In this document: positions 1 through 9,366 of the stretch, piece by piece | How the letters are laid out: each line of letters begins with the position of its first letter | Numbering within the stretch: the stretch's first letter is position 1 | NCBI RefSeq assembly: GCF_001279525.1 | Contig: NZ_LGDY01000104.1 | Span: 58,087-122,086, forward strand | DNA from: Nocardia sp. NRRL S-836 | Lineage (GTDB): Bacteria > Actinomycetota > Actinomycetes > Mycobacteriales > Pseudonocardiaceae | Direction of reading: 5' to 3' | DNA length: 64,000 bases | Translations under genes and position numbers: made by a program | The notes under the pieces: generated by a model | What the model was told of the DNA's origin: nothing | Seen by the model: the letters and a program-made list of their open reading frames with translations, nothing else | The model's database searches: none

Positions 1-999
1 CGGCACTACGACTCGTCGTGCGGGGAGGTGTCGTCGTACTTCGCGTGGACGAACGCCGGCAAGGAGTCGGTGTCGCTCGACGTCTTCCACCCGGCCGGCC
101 GCGAGGTGCTGACCAGGCTCGTGGACCGCGCGGACGTGGTGCTGTGCAACCTGTCGCCGCGGGTGTGGCAGCGGCTGGCGCTGGAGCTGCCGGAGTCGCT
201 GGTCGTGGCCGAGCTGTCCGGCTACGGCTGGGACGGCCCGTACGCCGGCCGCAAGGCGTTCGACGCGCTGGTGCAGTCCGAGGCGGGCCTGGTCTCGCTG
301 ACCGGTGAGGGTGACGTGATGGCCCGCGCCGGGATCTCCGTGGCGGACATCGCCGCCGGGGTGCAGCTGCACGCGGCGGTGCTGGCGGCGTTGCTGCGCA
401 AGGCGCGGACCGGCGAGGGCGCACGGCTGCGGCTGTCGTTGTTCGACGCGCTCGCCGAGTGGATGCACCAGCCGATGCTCTACGCCGTCGGCACTGGTGC
501 GGCCGCCCCGCGTTCGGGCGCGCACCACCCGAGCATCGCGCCGTACGGCCCGGTGGCGTGCGCGGACGGCGCGGTGCACCTGGCCGTGCAGAACGACGGC
601 CAGTGGCAGCGGCTGTGCGCACTGGCCGGGCTCGCGCCCGAGGAGAGGTTCGCCACAGTCAGCTCCCGCGTGCAGCACCGCGACGAGCTCCACGCACTGC
701 TCGAACGGGCGTTCTCGGGCCTGACCACCACCGCGCTGCTGACCGCCCTGGACGAGGCCGACGTACCGGCCGCGCTGACCCGCTCGATCACCGAGCTGCC
801 CGCTCATCCGCAGCTCAGCGGGTGGGTGGACGTGCCGGTGCCCGGTGGGTCGGTGCGCATGCTGCCGCCGCCGGTGCACGGCTGGGAGTGGTCACCGGGT
901 GCGGTACCGGCCCTCGGCGAGCACAATGATCATGTGTTGCGCTGGCTGGGTTTTTCCGACGCGGAACTGACCTCGTTACGCGCACGTTCCGTGTTCTAG
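1..999 (+). CDS. CoA transferase family III (CaiB/BaiF), 5' end cut by window
   Basis: The frame is open from base 1 with no start that fits the family, so the N-terminus lies left of the window; about 332 codons are visible. The opening stretch with TNAGKESVSLD matches the conserved block of class III CoA transferases, which move CoA between carboxylic acids through a catalytic Asp. The ISVADIAAG block near visible residue 115 followed by HAAVLAALLRKARTGEG is the family pattern around that Asp (family knowledge; the residue assignment is inference). The acyl substrate cannot be told. It is likely cytosolic and acts in acyl-CoA metabolism. Confidence 0.88.
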   Translation, partial: RHYDSSCGEVSSYFAWTNAGKESVSLDVFHPAGREVLTRLVDRADVVLCNLSPRVWQRLALELPESLVVAELSGYGWDGPYAGRKAFDALVQSEAGLVSLTGEGDVMARAGISVADIAAGVQLHAAVLAALLRKARTGEGARLRLSLFDALAEWMHQPMLYAVGTGAAAPRSGAHHPSIAPYGPVACADGAVHLAVQNDGQWQRLCALAGLAPEERFATVSSRVQHRDELHALLERAFSGLTTTALLTALDEADVPAALTRSITELPAHPQLSGWVDVPVPGGSVRMLPPPVHGWEWSPGAVPALGEHNDHVLRWLGFSDAELTSLRARSVF

Positions 1000-1028
1000 G
1001 AAACGAGGACCGGGACCCGCGCGATGAG

Positions 1029-1913
1029 GTGGGCATGGGGGAACCGAGGTACAGGAGCCGCGCACTGCTCGCGGCCGTCGGCGTGGTCGTCGCGACCGCG
1101 GCCGGCACCGCCGTGTACACCTCGGCCCACCGCACCACCGAGCACCAGATCGCCACCGCCGACCGCGTGGCCGCCACGTCCGGCGCCAAGCCGACCGTCC
1201 GCTTCGAACGCGTCTACTCGGCCGCCCGCCACCGCGAGGTCACGCTGGCGTTCTTCACCCCGACCGGCGCCGCCCCGCGCGGGCTGCCCATGTCGATCCT
1301 GCTGCACGGCCTGCACGGCAGCGCCCGTGACGCCGCGGTCGGCGACATCGCCGGCGTGCTGGCCAACGCCGTGGCCAGGGGCTCGGTGCCCGCGTTCGGC
1401 TTCGTCGCGGTCGACGGCGGCGACAACTACTGGCACGAGAACGTCCCCGGCGACGACCCGATGAAGATGCTGCTCGACGAGGTCCCCGGCTGGCTGCGCG
1501 ACCGCGGCTACGGCGACCCGTTCGCGGTCACCGGCGTCTCGATGGGCGGCTTCGGCGCGCTCGTGTACGCCCGCCGCAGGGCCGAGCGCGGCGACCCGGT
1601 CAGCGCGACCGCCGCGATCTCCCCCGGCCTGATCACGTCGTGGCCGGAGATGGCCAAGCGCAAGGCGTTCAAGAACGAGCCCGAGTGGGCCGCGCTGGAC
1701 CCGTTGCGGCACCCGCGCGCGACCGGTCCGACCGCGCTGGGCGTGTGGGTCGGCGACCGCGACCGGTTCGTGGTGGGCACGCGGCAGTTCATCCGCGACG
1801 AGCGGCCCGAGGTGGGCGTGGTGAAGCCCGGCGGGCACGACGACAGCTTCTACCGCAAGATCACGCCGGACGTGATCCGGTTCCTGGCCAAGTACGCCAA
1901 GAAGGCCGTCTAG
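1029..1913 (+). CDS. Membrane-anchored or secreted alpha/beta hydrolase (esterase-like)
   Basis: 294 residues from a GTG; an ATG two codons later is an alternative start. Residues 12-30 form one hydrophobic segment after an Arg-rich start, a signal anchor or uncleaved signal peptide. The rest is an alpha/beta hydrolase: the oxyanion HGLHG at about 93-97, the nucleophile elbow GVSMGG with Ser171, an Asp in VGDRDRF and a His in GGHDDSFY near the C-terminus. The layout resembles esterase D, PHB-depolymerase-like and mycolyltransferase-type hydrolases. It follows the CoA transferase by 29 bases on the same strand and may be co-transcribed. The substrate is unknown. Confidence 0.85.
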   Translation: MGMGEPRYRSRALLAAVGVVVATAAGTAVYTSAHRTTEHQIATADRVAATSGAKPTVRFERVYSAARHREVTLAFFTPTGAAPRGLPMSILLHGLHGSARDAAVGDIAGVLANAVARGSVPAFGFVAVDGGDNYWHENVPGDDPMKMLLDEVPGWLRDRGYGDPFAVTGVSMGGFGALVYARRRAERGDPVSATAAISPGLITSWPEMAKRKAFKNEPEWAALDPLRHPRATGPTALGVWVGDRDRFVVGTRQFIRDERPEVGVVKPGGHDDSFYRKITPDVIRFLAKYAKKAV

Positions 1914-1964
1914 CGGCTCTACAGGGCGTCTGCACGCCCGCGAGCGGTCTCAGGTGGCCGGGTG

Positions 1965-2543
1965 CTAGCGCGGTGAGAGCGGGACCGTCTTCGAGCGGAC
2001 CCACTTGAGGGCAGCGGGCCATTCGCCATAGCCGGAGTCGACGTTGAGGTGACCGGCGCCCGGCACGACGTCGACCTCGATGCGCAGCGACTCGGCGAGC
2101 TGCCTGCCGACCTCGATCGGCAGGTACGGGTCGCCCTCGCCCAGCACCAGGCGCGTGTCGGTGGCCGCACGCCGCAGGCCCGCCGGGTCGAGCGGGGCCG
2201 GGAAGAACGTCTTGATGGCCGGCTCCGGGTAGTCCGGTGCGGGCGGCGCGACCAGCAGCACGCGGTCGACGTGCCGGATGCCTTCGCGTGCGGCGTGGTG
2301 CAGCCACAGGTAGCAGCCGAGCGAGTGGGCGAGCACGACCCGTTCGCGGTCGGCCGGTGCGGCTTCGAGGTGGGTGTCGAGCTCGCGCAGCCACGTGGTC
2401 AGGTCGGGCTGGTCCGGGTCGCTGAAGTGCGGCATGTCGACCATGCCGCCGTGCTCGGCGACCGTGCGGGCGAGCCGGCTCTGCCAGTGGTCGGGGCCCG
2501 AGCCGGTCCAGCCGTGGATCAGGAGCACGTGAGGCAGCGACAT
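1965..2543 (-). CDS. RBBP9/YdeN-type serine hydrolase
   Basis: 192 residues with the compact alpha/beta hydrolase fold of the RBBP9/YdeN family. It shows HGWTGSGPDHWQ near the N-terminus (the family's G-x-S/D-x-HWQ block), the nucleophile in AHSLGC (Ser74), an Asp in LGEGDPYLP and a His in GAGHLN followed by GYGEWP, which is typical of this family. No signal peptide is seen, so it should be cytosolic. The natural substrate is not known for most members. It faces the preceding hydrolase gene tail to tail. Confidence 0.87.
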   Translation of the reverse strand: MSLPHVLLIHGWTGSGPDHWQSRLARTVAEHGGMVDMPHFSDPDQPDLTTWLRELDTHLEAAPADRERVVLAHSLGCYLWLHHAAREGIRHVDRVLLVAPPAPDYPEPAIKTFFPAPLDPAGLRRAATDTRLVLGEGDPYLPIEVGRQLAESLRIEVDVVPGAGHLNVDSGYGEWPAALKWVRSKTVPLSPR

Positions 2544-2583
2544 GGCACCACCCTAGTGGTCCCGTGTCCTGCCGCCGGAACGA

Positions 2584-2617
2584 CGAAGGGCGCCTGGGGT
2601 GACCCAGACGCCCTTCG
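2584..2617 (-). terminator. Terminator hairpin downstream of clpX
   Basis: Arms CGAAGGGCG (2584-2592) and CGCCCTTCG (2609-2617) pair perfectly, and inside them CTGGG and CCCAG form a second stem around a GTGA loop. It sits just past the clpX stop codon and could also end the facing region. There is no strong U tract, as is common in high-GC actinobacteria. Confidence 0.65.
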
Positions 2618-2631
2618 CGAAATACAAGCCC

Positions 2632-3912
<1,281 letters not shown>

Positions 3913-4115
3913 GACCGCTGACCTATGTCCCCTCCGGCGCACACCTGCTGTAGTGCGCCTGCTGACTTGCTGTGGCAGTCCCACTGGCTGTGGGTGCTTC
4001 GCCCGTTCTCCTGACGGTACCTGGCCTACCCCGTTTCAGGGGAGGACCAGCGTCCCCCCGACGCCCCGATCAGGCCAGTTAACCGGTCACATCGGCGTGT
4101 CGGGCAGGCGGCGGC

Positions 4116-4143
4116 CCCGAGGACTGGGTTCCCAGTCCTCGGG
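4116..4143. terminator. Perfect 13-bp hairpin between clpP2 and clpX
   Basis: CCCGAGGACTGGG (4116-4128) and CCCAGTCCTCGGG (4131-4143) are perfect inverted copies separated by only two T residues, so the real loop must open one or two closing pairs. It begins 12 bases past the clpP2 stop and is placed to end or attenuate clpP1P2 transcription ahead of clpX. A protein-binding palindrome is the other reading. Confidence 0.55.
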
Positions 4144-4155
4144 ACACCGACGCCT

Positions 4156-4785
4156 CTAGGACTTCGCGGAGAGCTTGCGGTAGGGCAGCACGGAGTCGAC
4201 GATGCCGTACTCCTTGGCCTCGTCGGCCGTGAGGATGCGGTCGCGCTCGATGCTCTCGCGAACCTCCTCCGCCGTCCGGTTCGTGTGCCGCGCGAGGGTG
4301 GACTCCATCAGGCGGCGCACGCGCTGGATCTCGTTCGACTGGATCTCCAGGTCGGAAACCTGACCGTACGCGCCCTCCATCGAAGGCTGGTGGATCAGGA
4401 TTCGCGCGTTCGGCAGCGCGTGGCGCTTGCCGGGCGTGCCGGCGGCCAGCAGCACCGCAGCGGCCGAGGCGGCCTGGCCGAGGCAGTACGTCTGGATGTC
4501 CGGGCGGACGAACTGCATGGTGTCGTAGATGGCCATCAGCGAGGTGAACGAGCCACCCGGCGAGTTGATGTACATCAGGATGTCGCGGTCCGGGTCCTCG
4601 GACTCGAGCACCAGCAGTTGCGCCATCACGTCGTTGGCCGAGGCGTCGTCAACCTGCACGCCGAGGAAGATGATGCGCTCCTCGAACAGCTTGTTGTACG
4701 GGTTCGACTCCTTCATGCCGTAGCTGGTGCGCTCGACGAACGACGGCAGCACGTACCGCGACTGAGGCATGTGGAACTGGCTCAC
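4156..4785 (-). CDS. clpP2: ATP-dependent Clp protease proteolytic subunit ClpP2
   Basis: 209 residues. Ser107 in GQAASAAA, His132 in ILIHQPS and an Asp in SIERDRIL form the ClpP triad, and the NSPGGS oxyanion region is intact. The long N-terminal segment ([16 protein letters not shown]) is the form seen in actinobacterial ClpP2. Two different ClpP subunits assemble as a mixed double ring and work with ClpX or ClpC (family knowledge). It follows clpP1 after 18 bases, so both are almost surely one transcript. Confidence 0.97.
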   Translation of the reverse strand: MSQFHMPQSRYVLPSFVERTSYGMKESNPYNKLFEERIIFLGVQVDDASANDVMAQLLVLESEDPDRDILMYINSPGGSFTSLMAIYDTMQFVRPDIQTYCLGQAASAAAVLLAAGTPGKRHALPNARILIHQPSMEGAYGQVSDLEIQSNEIQRVRRLMESTLARHTNRTAEEVRESIERDRILTADEAKEYGIVDSVLPYRKLSAKS

Positions 4786-4803
4786 TTGGGTCTCCTACTG
4801 ACG

Positions 4804-5421
4804 TCAGTTGTTCGAGTCGCCGACGGGCTGCGACCGGGTGACGACCTTGTCGACGAAGCCGTACTCCAGCGCTTCCTGCGCGGTGAACCAGCGGTCGCGG
4901 TCGGAGTCGGCGATGATCCGCTCGACCGGCTGGCCGGTGTGCTCGGCGATCAGCTCGGCCATCTCGCGCTTGGTGCGCGTCAGCATGTCCGCCTGGATCG
5001 CGATGTCCGCGGCCGTACCGCCGACACCCGCCGACGGCTGGTGCATCAGGATCCGCGCGTGCGGGAGCGCCTGACGCTTGCCGCGAGCGCCCGCGGAGAG
5101 CAGGAACTGCCCCATCGAGGCAGCGAGACCCATGGCGACCGTGGCCACGTCCGGCTCGATGAGCTGCATCGTGTCGTAGATGGCCATGCCCGCCGTGACG
5201 GAGCCACCCGGCGAGTTGATGTAGAGGGTGATGTCCTTCTCGGGGTCCTCAGCGGCGAGGAGCAGCAGCTGAGCGGTGATCTGGTTGGCGATGCCCTCTT
5301 CGACCTGCGATCCCAGGACGATGATCCGCTCGCGGAGCAGCCGCTCGTACACCGAGTCGTTCAGGTTCATCCCGGCGGTGGCCGACCGCATCTCGGGGGT
5401 CGGGAAGGAGTGCTGCGTCAC
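4804..5421 (-). CDS. clpP1: ATP-dependent Clp protease proteolytic subunit ClpP1
   Basis: 205 residues. Ser102 in LAASMGQ, His127 in ILMHQPS and the Asp of ADSDRD are the catalytic triad; the INSPGGS block is present. The order clpP1-clpP2 with 18 bases between them is conserved across Actinobacteria, where the two subunits form one mixed protease that is often essential. A hairpin at 5492-5523 separates it from tig, so the clpP pair probably has its own promoter in the 170-base gap. Confidence 0.97.
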   Translation of the reverse strand: MTQHSFPTPEMRSATAGMNLNDSVYERLLRERIIVLGSQVEEGIANQITAQLLLLAAEDPEKDITLYINSPGGSVTAGMAIYDTMQLIEPDVATVAMGLAASMGQFLLSAGARGKRQALPHARILMHQPSAGVGGTAADIAIQADMLTRTKREMAELIAEHTGQPVERIIADSDRDRWFTAQEALEYGFVDKVVTRSQPVGDSNN

Positions 5422-5491
5422 GTCTGCCTGCCTAACTCCAGGTGGAACGAAATCTGGATGCCAAAACTCTCTGCGATCGACCTTAACGAAG

Positions 5492-5523
5492 GCGGGCGGC
5501 GTCAGATGCCCGACACCGCCCGC
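5492..5523 (-). terminator. Hairpin between tig and clpP1
   Basis: GCGGGCGGCGTC (5492-5503) pairs with GACACCGCCCGC (5512-5523), 11 of 12 positions, around an 8-base loop. It lies 68 bases past the tig stop and 70 bases before the clpP1 start. It can end tig transcription or attenuate read-through into clpP1P2. Confidence 0.5.
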
Positions 5524-5590
5524 GTTCGCTATCAGCTGTATTTCCGGCGCTCGCCCGCTCGCGGGAAGGGCGAGCGCGTCGGTCTGCCGG

Positions 5591-6934
5591 CTACTGCGCG
5601 TCCTCTTCGGACTTCGTCTCGCCGAACAGCTCGTCGAGGTCGAGCTTCTCGCCGGCCGTGTCGCTGACCTCGGCCTGGCGCACGACGCTCGCGAGCGCCT
5701 TGCCGCGGCGGACGTCGGCGAAGATCGCGCCGAGCTGGCCGGACTGCTGCGCGCGCTTGACGTACTCGTCGGGGCTGATGCCGAAGCGCTGGGCCTGGTA
5801 GATGATCCGCTCGGTCAGCTCGCCGTCGGACACCGTGACCTGCTCGGCGTCGGCGATCGAGTCGAGCACCAGCTGCGTCTTGACGGCCTGCTCGGCCGCC
5901 TTGCGCAGCTCGGCGTCGAACTCCTCCTCCGACTGGCCCTGCTCCTCCAGCCACGCGGCGAACTTGGCGTCGTCGTGGTCGAAGGCGTGCACGGCGTCGT
6001 GCTTGCGGGCGTCGATCTCGCCCTGGACGATGCCCTCGGGCAGCGGGACCTCGGTGGTCTCCAGCAGCGCCTCGAGGACCTTGTCGCGGGCCTGGACGCC
6101 CTGCTGCATCTTCTTGACGCGGCCCAGGCGGGTGCGCAGGTCGTCCTTGAGCTCGTCGAGGGTGTCGAACTCGCTCGCGAGCTGCGCGAACTCGTCGTCG
6201 AGCTCGGGGAGCTGGCGCTCCTTCACCGTGTTGAGCACGACGGTGACCTCGGCCTCGCTGCCCTCGTGCGCACCGGCGACCAGGGTGGTGGTGAAGGTCT
6301 TGGTCTCGCCCTCGGAGGCACCCACGAGCGCCTCGTCGATGCCCTCGACGAGCTGGCCGGAGCCGATCTCGTAGGACAGGCCGCTGGTGCGGGCCTCCTC
6401 GACCTCTTCGCCGTCGACCGTGGCGGACAGGTCGACGATCACGAAGTCGCCGGTCTGCGCGGGACGGCTGACACCGGTGAGCGTGCCGAAGCGGGCGCGG
6501 AGCTCGTCCAGCTGCGTGGTCACGTCCTCGTCGGTGACCTCCTGCTCGTCCACGGTCACCGCGAGCTCGCCGAACGCGGGCACGGTGATCTCGGGACGGA
6601 CGTCGACCTCGGCGGTGAACTCGAGCGTCTCGCCGTCCTCGATCTTGGTGACCTCGAAGTCGGGACGACCCAGCGTGCGCACCTCACCGGCGTTGACCGC
6701 CTCCAGGTACTTCGCCGGGATGGCCTCCTGGATGACCTCGTCCAGGACCGGAGCGCGGCCGATGCGGCTCTCCAGCACCTTGGCGGGGGCCTTGCCCGGA
6801 CGGAAACCGGGGATGCGGACCTGCTTCGCGAGCTTCCGGTACGCCTGGTCGAAGTTCGACTTGAGCTCGTCGAACGGCACCTCGACGTTGATCCGGACCC
6901 TCGTCGGGCTCAGGTGCTCGACGGTGCTCTTCAA
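5591..6934 (-). CDS. tig: Trigger factor (ribosome-associated chaperone, prolyl isomerase)
   Basis: 447 residues from a TTG start. The TTG is chosen because GAGGAG lies 6 bases upstream and because actinobacterial trigger factors begin Met-Lys-Ser-Thr-Val-Glu, exactly the sequence here. The ribosome-binding tail signature GFRPGKAP is at about residues 44-51. The FKBP-like isomerase domain follows in the middle ([20 protein letters not shown] region), then the helical arms and an acidic C-terminus. It folds nascent chains at the ribosome exit. The order tig-clpP1-clpP2-clpX is a widespread arrangement. Confidence 0.97.
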   Translation of the reverse strand: MKSTVEHLSPTRVRINVEVPFDELKSNFDQAYRKLAKQVRIPGFRPGKAPAKVLESRIGRAPVLDEVIQEAIPAKYLEAVNAGEVRTLGRPDFEVTKIEDGETLEFTAEVDVRPEITVPAFGELAVTVDEQEVTDEDVTTQLDELRARFGTLTGVSRPAQTGDFVIVDLSATVDGEEVEEARTSGLSYEIGSGQLVEGIDEALVGASEGETKTFTTTLVAGAHEGSEAEVTVVLNTVKERQLPELDDEFAQLASEFDTLDELKDDLRTRLGRVKKMQQGVQARDKVLEALLETTEVPLPEGIVQGEIDARKHDAVHAFDHDDAKFAAWLEEQGQSEEEFDAELRKAAEQAVKTQLVLDSIADAEQVTVSDGELTERIIYQAQRFGISPDEYVKRAQQSGQLGAIFADVRRGKALASVVRQAEVSDTAGEKLDLDELFGETKSEEDAQ

Positions 6935-7430
6935 CGTGGACTCCTCGATACGAACAAGAACGTGCAGACAGCCGGTACCGCCACTCGTGGCTCCCGGATT
7001 CCCAGCGAGTCTAGGCGAGCCCTGCCGTGTGACCGCCGCCACCCCGGTTCGCGGGCACCCGCGACGTTCCGACCGCCTCACCCAGGCCGCGCGCGACCGC
7101 CGTCGCTCCCCTCCGGCCTGCGCACATGCAGCAGGCGCCTCCGAGTCCTCCCGGACGCCGCCGCACACGTCCGCCAAGCCACTGCTCTGTTTCGCCTGGC
7201 GAACTACTTCACAGAAGAGAGTCGTTCAACTACAGGCCGTTCCAACGCCCTCTCCGAATTCACTCTTTCGGCCCCCTCACCCTTTCGAGACCGATCAAGA
7301 TGACTCCATAAGCACTAATCGTCGCGCCAGTTGCGACAGGTAGCGTTGCGACCCTCGCAGCATCCGTAACAGGACCACGGGAACGAGCGAGAAAAAGTCG
7401 TCGCACCGTTTTAATCCGAGGATCCGCCTG
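6935..7430. other. Intergenic region between tig and the LysR gene
   Basis: Nearly 500 bases between divergent genes. I see no convincing coding frame. The part next to tig is GC-rich and should hold the tig promoter. The part next to the LysR gene (7200-7430) is clearly more AT-rich and has two direct copies of GTTGCGAC (7330-7337 and 7345-7352, 15-base spacing), which could be a binding site for the LysR protein itself. This is inference only. Confidence 0.5.
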
Positions 7431-8330
7431 ATGGAGACACGCCAGCTTCTCGCGTTCACTACCGTGGTTCAGACAGGGAGCTTCACCAAGGCCGCAGCCA
7501 CGCTCAACTGCTCGCAGCCGACCATCACCACCCGCATCAAGGCCCTTGAAGAGGCACTCGGTGTCGTGCTATTCCGACGCCTGCCCCGGGGTATCCAGAT
7601 GACCTCCGCAGGCGTGGAACTGCTCCCGTTCGCGCGTAACATCATCAACCTCACCGAAAAGGCCCGAAAAGCCATAACGATGAACGGCGAGCCGCACGGC
7701 AAACTGGTCATCGGTTCCGCACAGAGTTTGACCGACTACCGTCTGTTACCGCTCATCGAATACATGTGCTGGCGCTACCCGAGCGTGCAACTCTCGCTCC
7801 ACTCGCGCAACGCGCTGAACAACCTGAACTCGGTCCGCGACGGCCAGTTGGACTGCGCCTTCTTCATCGGCGCGATCGAACCGCGCGAGGGCCTCGAAAC
7901 GACCGTCCTGTGCCCCGAGCCCCTGGCGATGGTCGCCGGCCCGAACCACATGCTGACCCAGCGCCAGTCCCTGACCGAGGACGACATCACCGGCAGCACC
8001 CTGATCCGAGCCGAGAACGGCGCCTCCTACCACGACCTCTTCGAAGCCACCCTGGCCTTCGACGAGACCCGCGCCCCGGTCCTGGAACTGGACTCGATCG
8101 ACGCCGCCAAACGCGCCGTCTCCTCCGGCCTCGGCATCGCCCTGATGCCCGAGGTCACCGTCGCCGCAGAACTGGCCGACGGCAGGTTGGTCCGCTTGCC
8201 CTGGTCCCCGAACTTCCGCGTCTACACCCAGTTCGGCTGGCGCCAGGACAACTCGACGAACCCGGCGGTGACCGCACTCGTGTCGGCGGCGGCCCAGGTG
8301 GTCAGCGACCAGGTGGCGTCGCTGACGTAG
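7431..8330 (+). CDS. LysR family transcriptional regulator
   Basis: 299 residues. The winged helix-turn-helix is at residues 1-60 (LLAFTTVVQTGSFTKAAATL, then CSQPTITTRIKALEEALG and FRRLPRG). The effector-binding domain starts near residue 88 (GKLVIGSAQSLTDYRLLPLI) and has the two-lobed periplasmic-binding-like pattern, including SGLGIALMPEVTV near 235. The substitution of Cys-Ser-Gln-Pro for the more usual Ser-Gln-Pro-Ala-Ser is unusual but within the family. No target operon lies divergently other than tig, and the downstream side is a non-coding repeat region, so it looks like an orphan regulator. Confidence 0.92.
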   Translation: METRQLLAFTTVVQTGSFTKAAATLNCSQPTITTRIKALEEALGVVLFRRLPRGIQMTSAGVELLPFARNIINLTEKARKAITMNGEPHGKLVIGSAQSLTDYRLLPLIEYMCWRYPSVQLSLHSRNALNNLNSVRDGQLDCAFFIGAIEPREGLETTVLCPEPLAMVAGPNHMLTQRQSLTEDDITGSTLIRAENGASYHDLFEATLAFDETRAPVLELDSIDAAKRAVSSGLGIALMPEVTVAAELADGRLVRLPWSPNFRVYTQFGWRQDNSTNPAVTALVSAAAQVVSDQVASLT

Positions 8331-8683
8331 GCGCTCCTTTGTTCTGGGCTGCTCTGACCTGGGCGTGCTCACTCGACCGGGTGAATGATGTCCGGATGTC
8401 GGCCGGGGGCCGTCTATCAGGTATGTCTCGAACACATGGTCATCCGCGCCCGCACATGAGGAAACGCGGGAAGGGTGGCGCAAGCCTTGTCGGCGGCTCG
8501 GCCTCCGATGGCCCGCCTGCTGGGGTGTTTGGGGTTCGCCGGTCGAGCCGGGATGTTGACGGTGGGACGCGCCGGACGGGATGCGCTGGACGGGACGCGC
8601 GGGACGGGACGCATGCCGGGCTGGAAGGCGAGGCATGCCGGTGGTGACGCGTGCTGAGCCGGAGGGCTCGGCCCGGTCAAAAC

Positions 8684-8862
8684 GAGGCCGGGCTGAGGCG
8701 AGGGCTGGTCAAGGCGAGACCGGGCCGAGGCGAGGGCTGGGCCGAGGCGAGGCCTGCCCGAGGTGAGGCACGGTCAAAGCGAGGCGAAGGCAGGTCGCGG
8801 TGAAGCGTGATCAGCGAGGCCTGGCCGAAGCGGGGCCTGCCTGAGGTGAGCCCGGCCAAAGC
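8684..8862. repeat. Degenerate 16-nt tandem repeats
   Basis: Successive units of 16 bases of the type GAGGCCGGGCTGAGGC start at 8684, 8700, 8716, 8732 (17 nt), 8749 and 8765. After an irregular stretch they resume at 8816, 8832 and 8848. Because 16 is not a multiple of 3, the array does not look coding. Confidence 0.7.
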
Positions 8863-8953
8863 GCGCCGGACTGGACGGCGGAGCCGAAGGTGTCCGGGCT
8901 GGCACCGAAAGCGAGCCAAGCCGGACCCGATGGCAAACGCGAGCCACGCCGGA

Positions 8954-9055
8954 CCCGACGCCGAAGGCGGGGCGCGCCAAGCCCGACGCCGAAGGCGGGG
9001 CGCGCCAAGCCCGACGCCGAAGGCGAGCCCCGCATCAAGCCCGACGCCGAAGGCG
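8954..9055. repeat. 28-30-nt tandem repeat with an exact 16-mer core
   Basis: The core CCCGACGCCGAAGGCG occurs exactly at 8954, 8982, 9010 and 9040, giving periods of 28, 28 and 30 bases. Diverged relatives of the unit can be seen upstream to about 8900. No spacers of independent sequence lie between the copies, so this is not a CRISPR array. Confidence 0.8.
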
Positions 9056-9129
9056 AGGCGTGTCGAGCTCTGCCACGCGGGCTTGGGCGGTGGTGGCTTC
9101 CCCGTCTAGCGCTCCGACCGTCTGCCGGG

Positions 9130-9187
9130 CCTGGGAGGGGATGTCAACCGGGCACGCTTTTTCGCCCGGTTGACATCCCCTCCCAGG
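9130..9187. repeat. Perfect 24-bp inverted repeat with 10-nt loop
   Basis: The left arm 9130-9153 begins CCTGGGAGGGGATGTCAACC, and the right arm 9164-9187 is its exact reverse complement. The loop is ACGCTTTTTC. It is much longer than needed for a terminator and is not next to a gene end (LysR stop at 8330, LacI stop at 9367). It may encode a very stable RNA hairpin, or be a remnant of a palindromic mobile or REP-like element. Confidence 0.85.
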
Positions 9188-9327
9188 TCTGGCTCGCTCT
9201 GTGAGAGCTAGGCGGGGCAGCCACCACCGCAACGCAACCACCCACACAACCGCAAGCCGCCCAACACAAACAGGCGTGCCATCAACCCGCCCGCGGCGTT
9301 GGACCGGCTTCTTTGGGAGTGTCGGGG

Positions 9328-9346
9328 TCTGGGGCGGAGCCCCAGA
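9328..9346 (-). terminator. Terminator hairpin downstream of the LacI gene
   Basis: TCTGGGGC (9328-9335) and GCCCCAGA (9339-9346) pair perfectly around GGA, 21 bases past the LacI stop. The GTCTGGGGCGGAGCCCCAG pattern is a common terminator-like motif in actinobacterial genomes. Confidence 0.65.
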
Positions 9347-9366
9347 AAGGAAGCACCCGCAACCTC

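Larger units (their letters stand above)
8331..9366. other. Repeat-rich spacer without a convincing gene
   Basis: About 1 kb between the LysR gene and the LacI gene. Open frames exist on both strands, but their translations are Arg/Ala/Gly-rich low complexity and change character with the repeats. It holds 16-nt degenerate tandem repeats (8684-8862), a 28-30-nt repeat (8954-9055), a perfect 24-bp inverted repeat (9130-9187) and a terminator hairpin next to the LacI stop. Confidence 0.6.

Noticed and set aside
3913..3984. Longer ClpX with 24 extra N-terminal residues
   Set aside because: The added part is Arg-rich and unlike any ClpX start; [17 protein letters not shown] is the normal beginning.
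6935..7177. Trigger factor extended upstream of the TTG
   Set aside because: The extension lacks family similarity, while the TTG has a good GAGGAG and the conserved Lys-Ser-Thr-Val-Glu start.
8954..9055. Regular repeats as a CRISPR array
   Set aside because: The copies are nearly contiguous, without unique spacers of constant length, and no cas genes are present in the window. The same applies to 38468-38610 and 62195-62322.
8331..9366. Insertion sequence remnant around the 24-bp inverted repeat
   Set aside because: No transposase fragment and no target-site duplication could be seen next to the arms; it is kept only as an open possibility in the findings.
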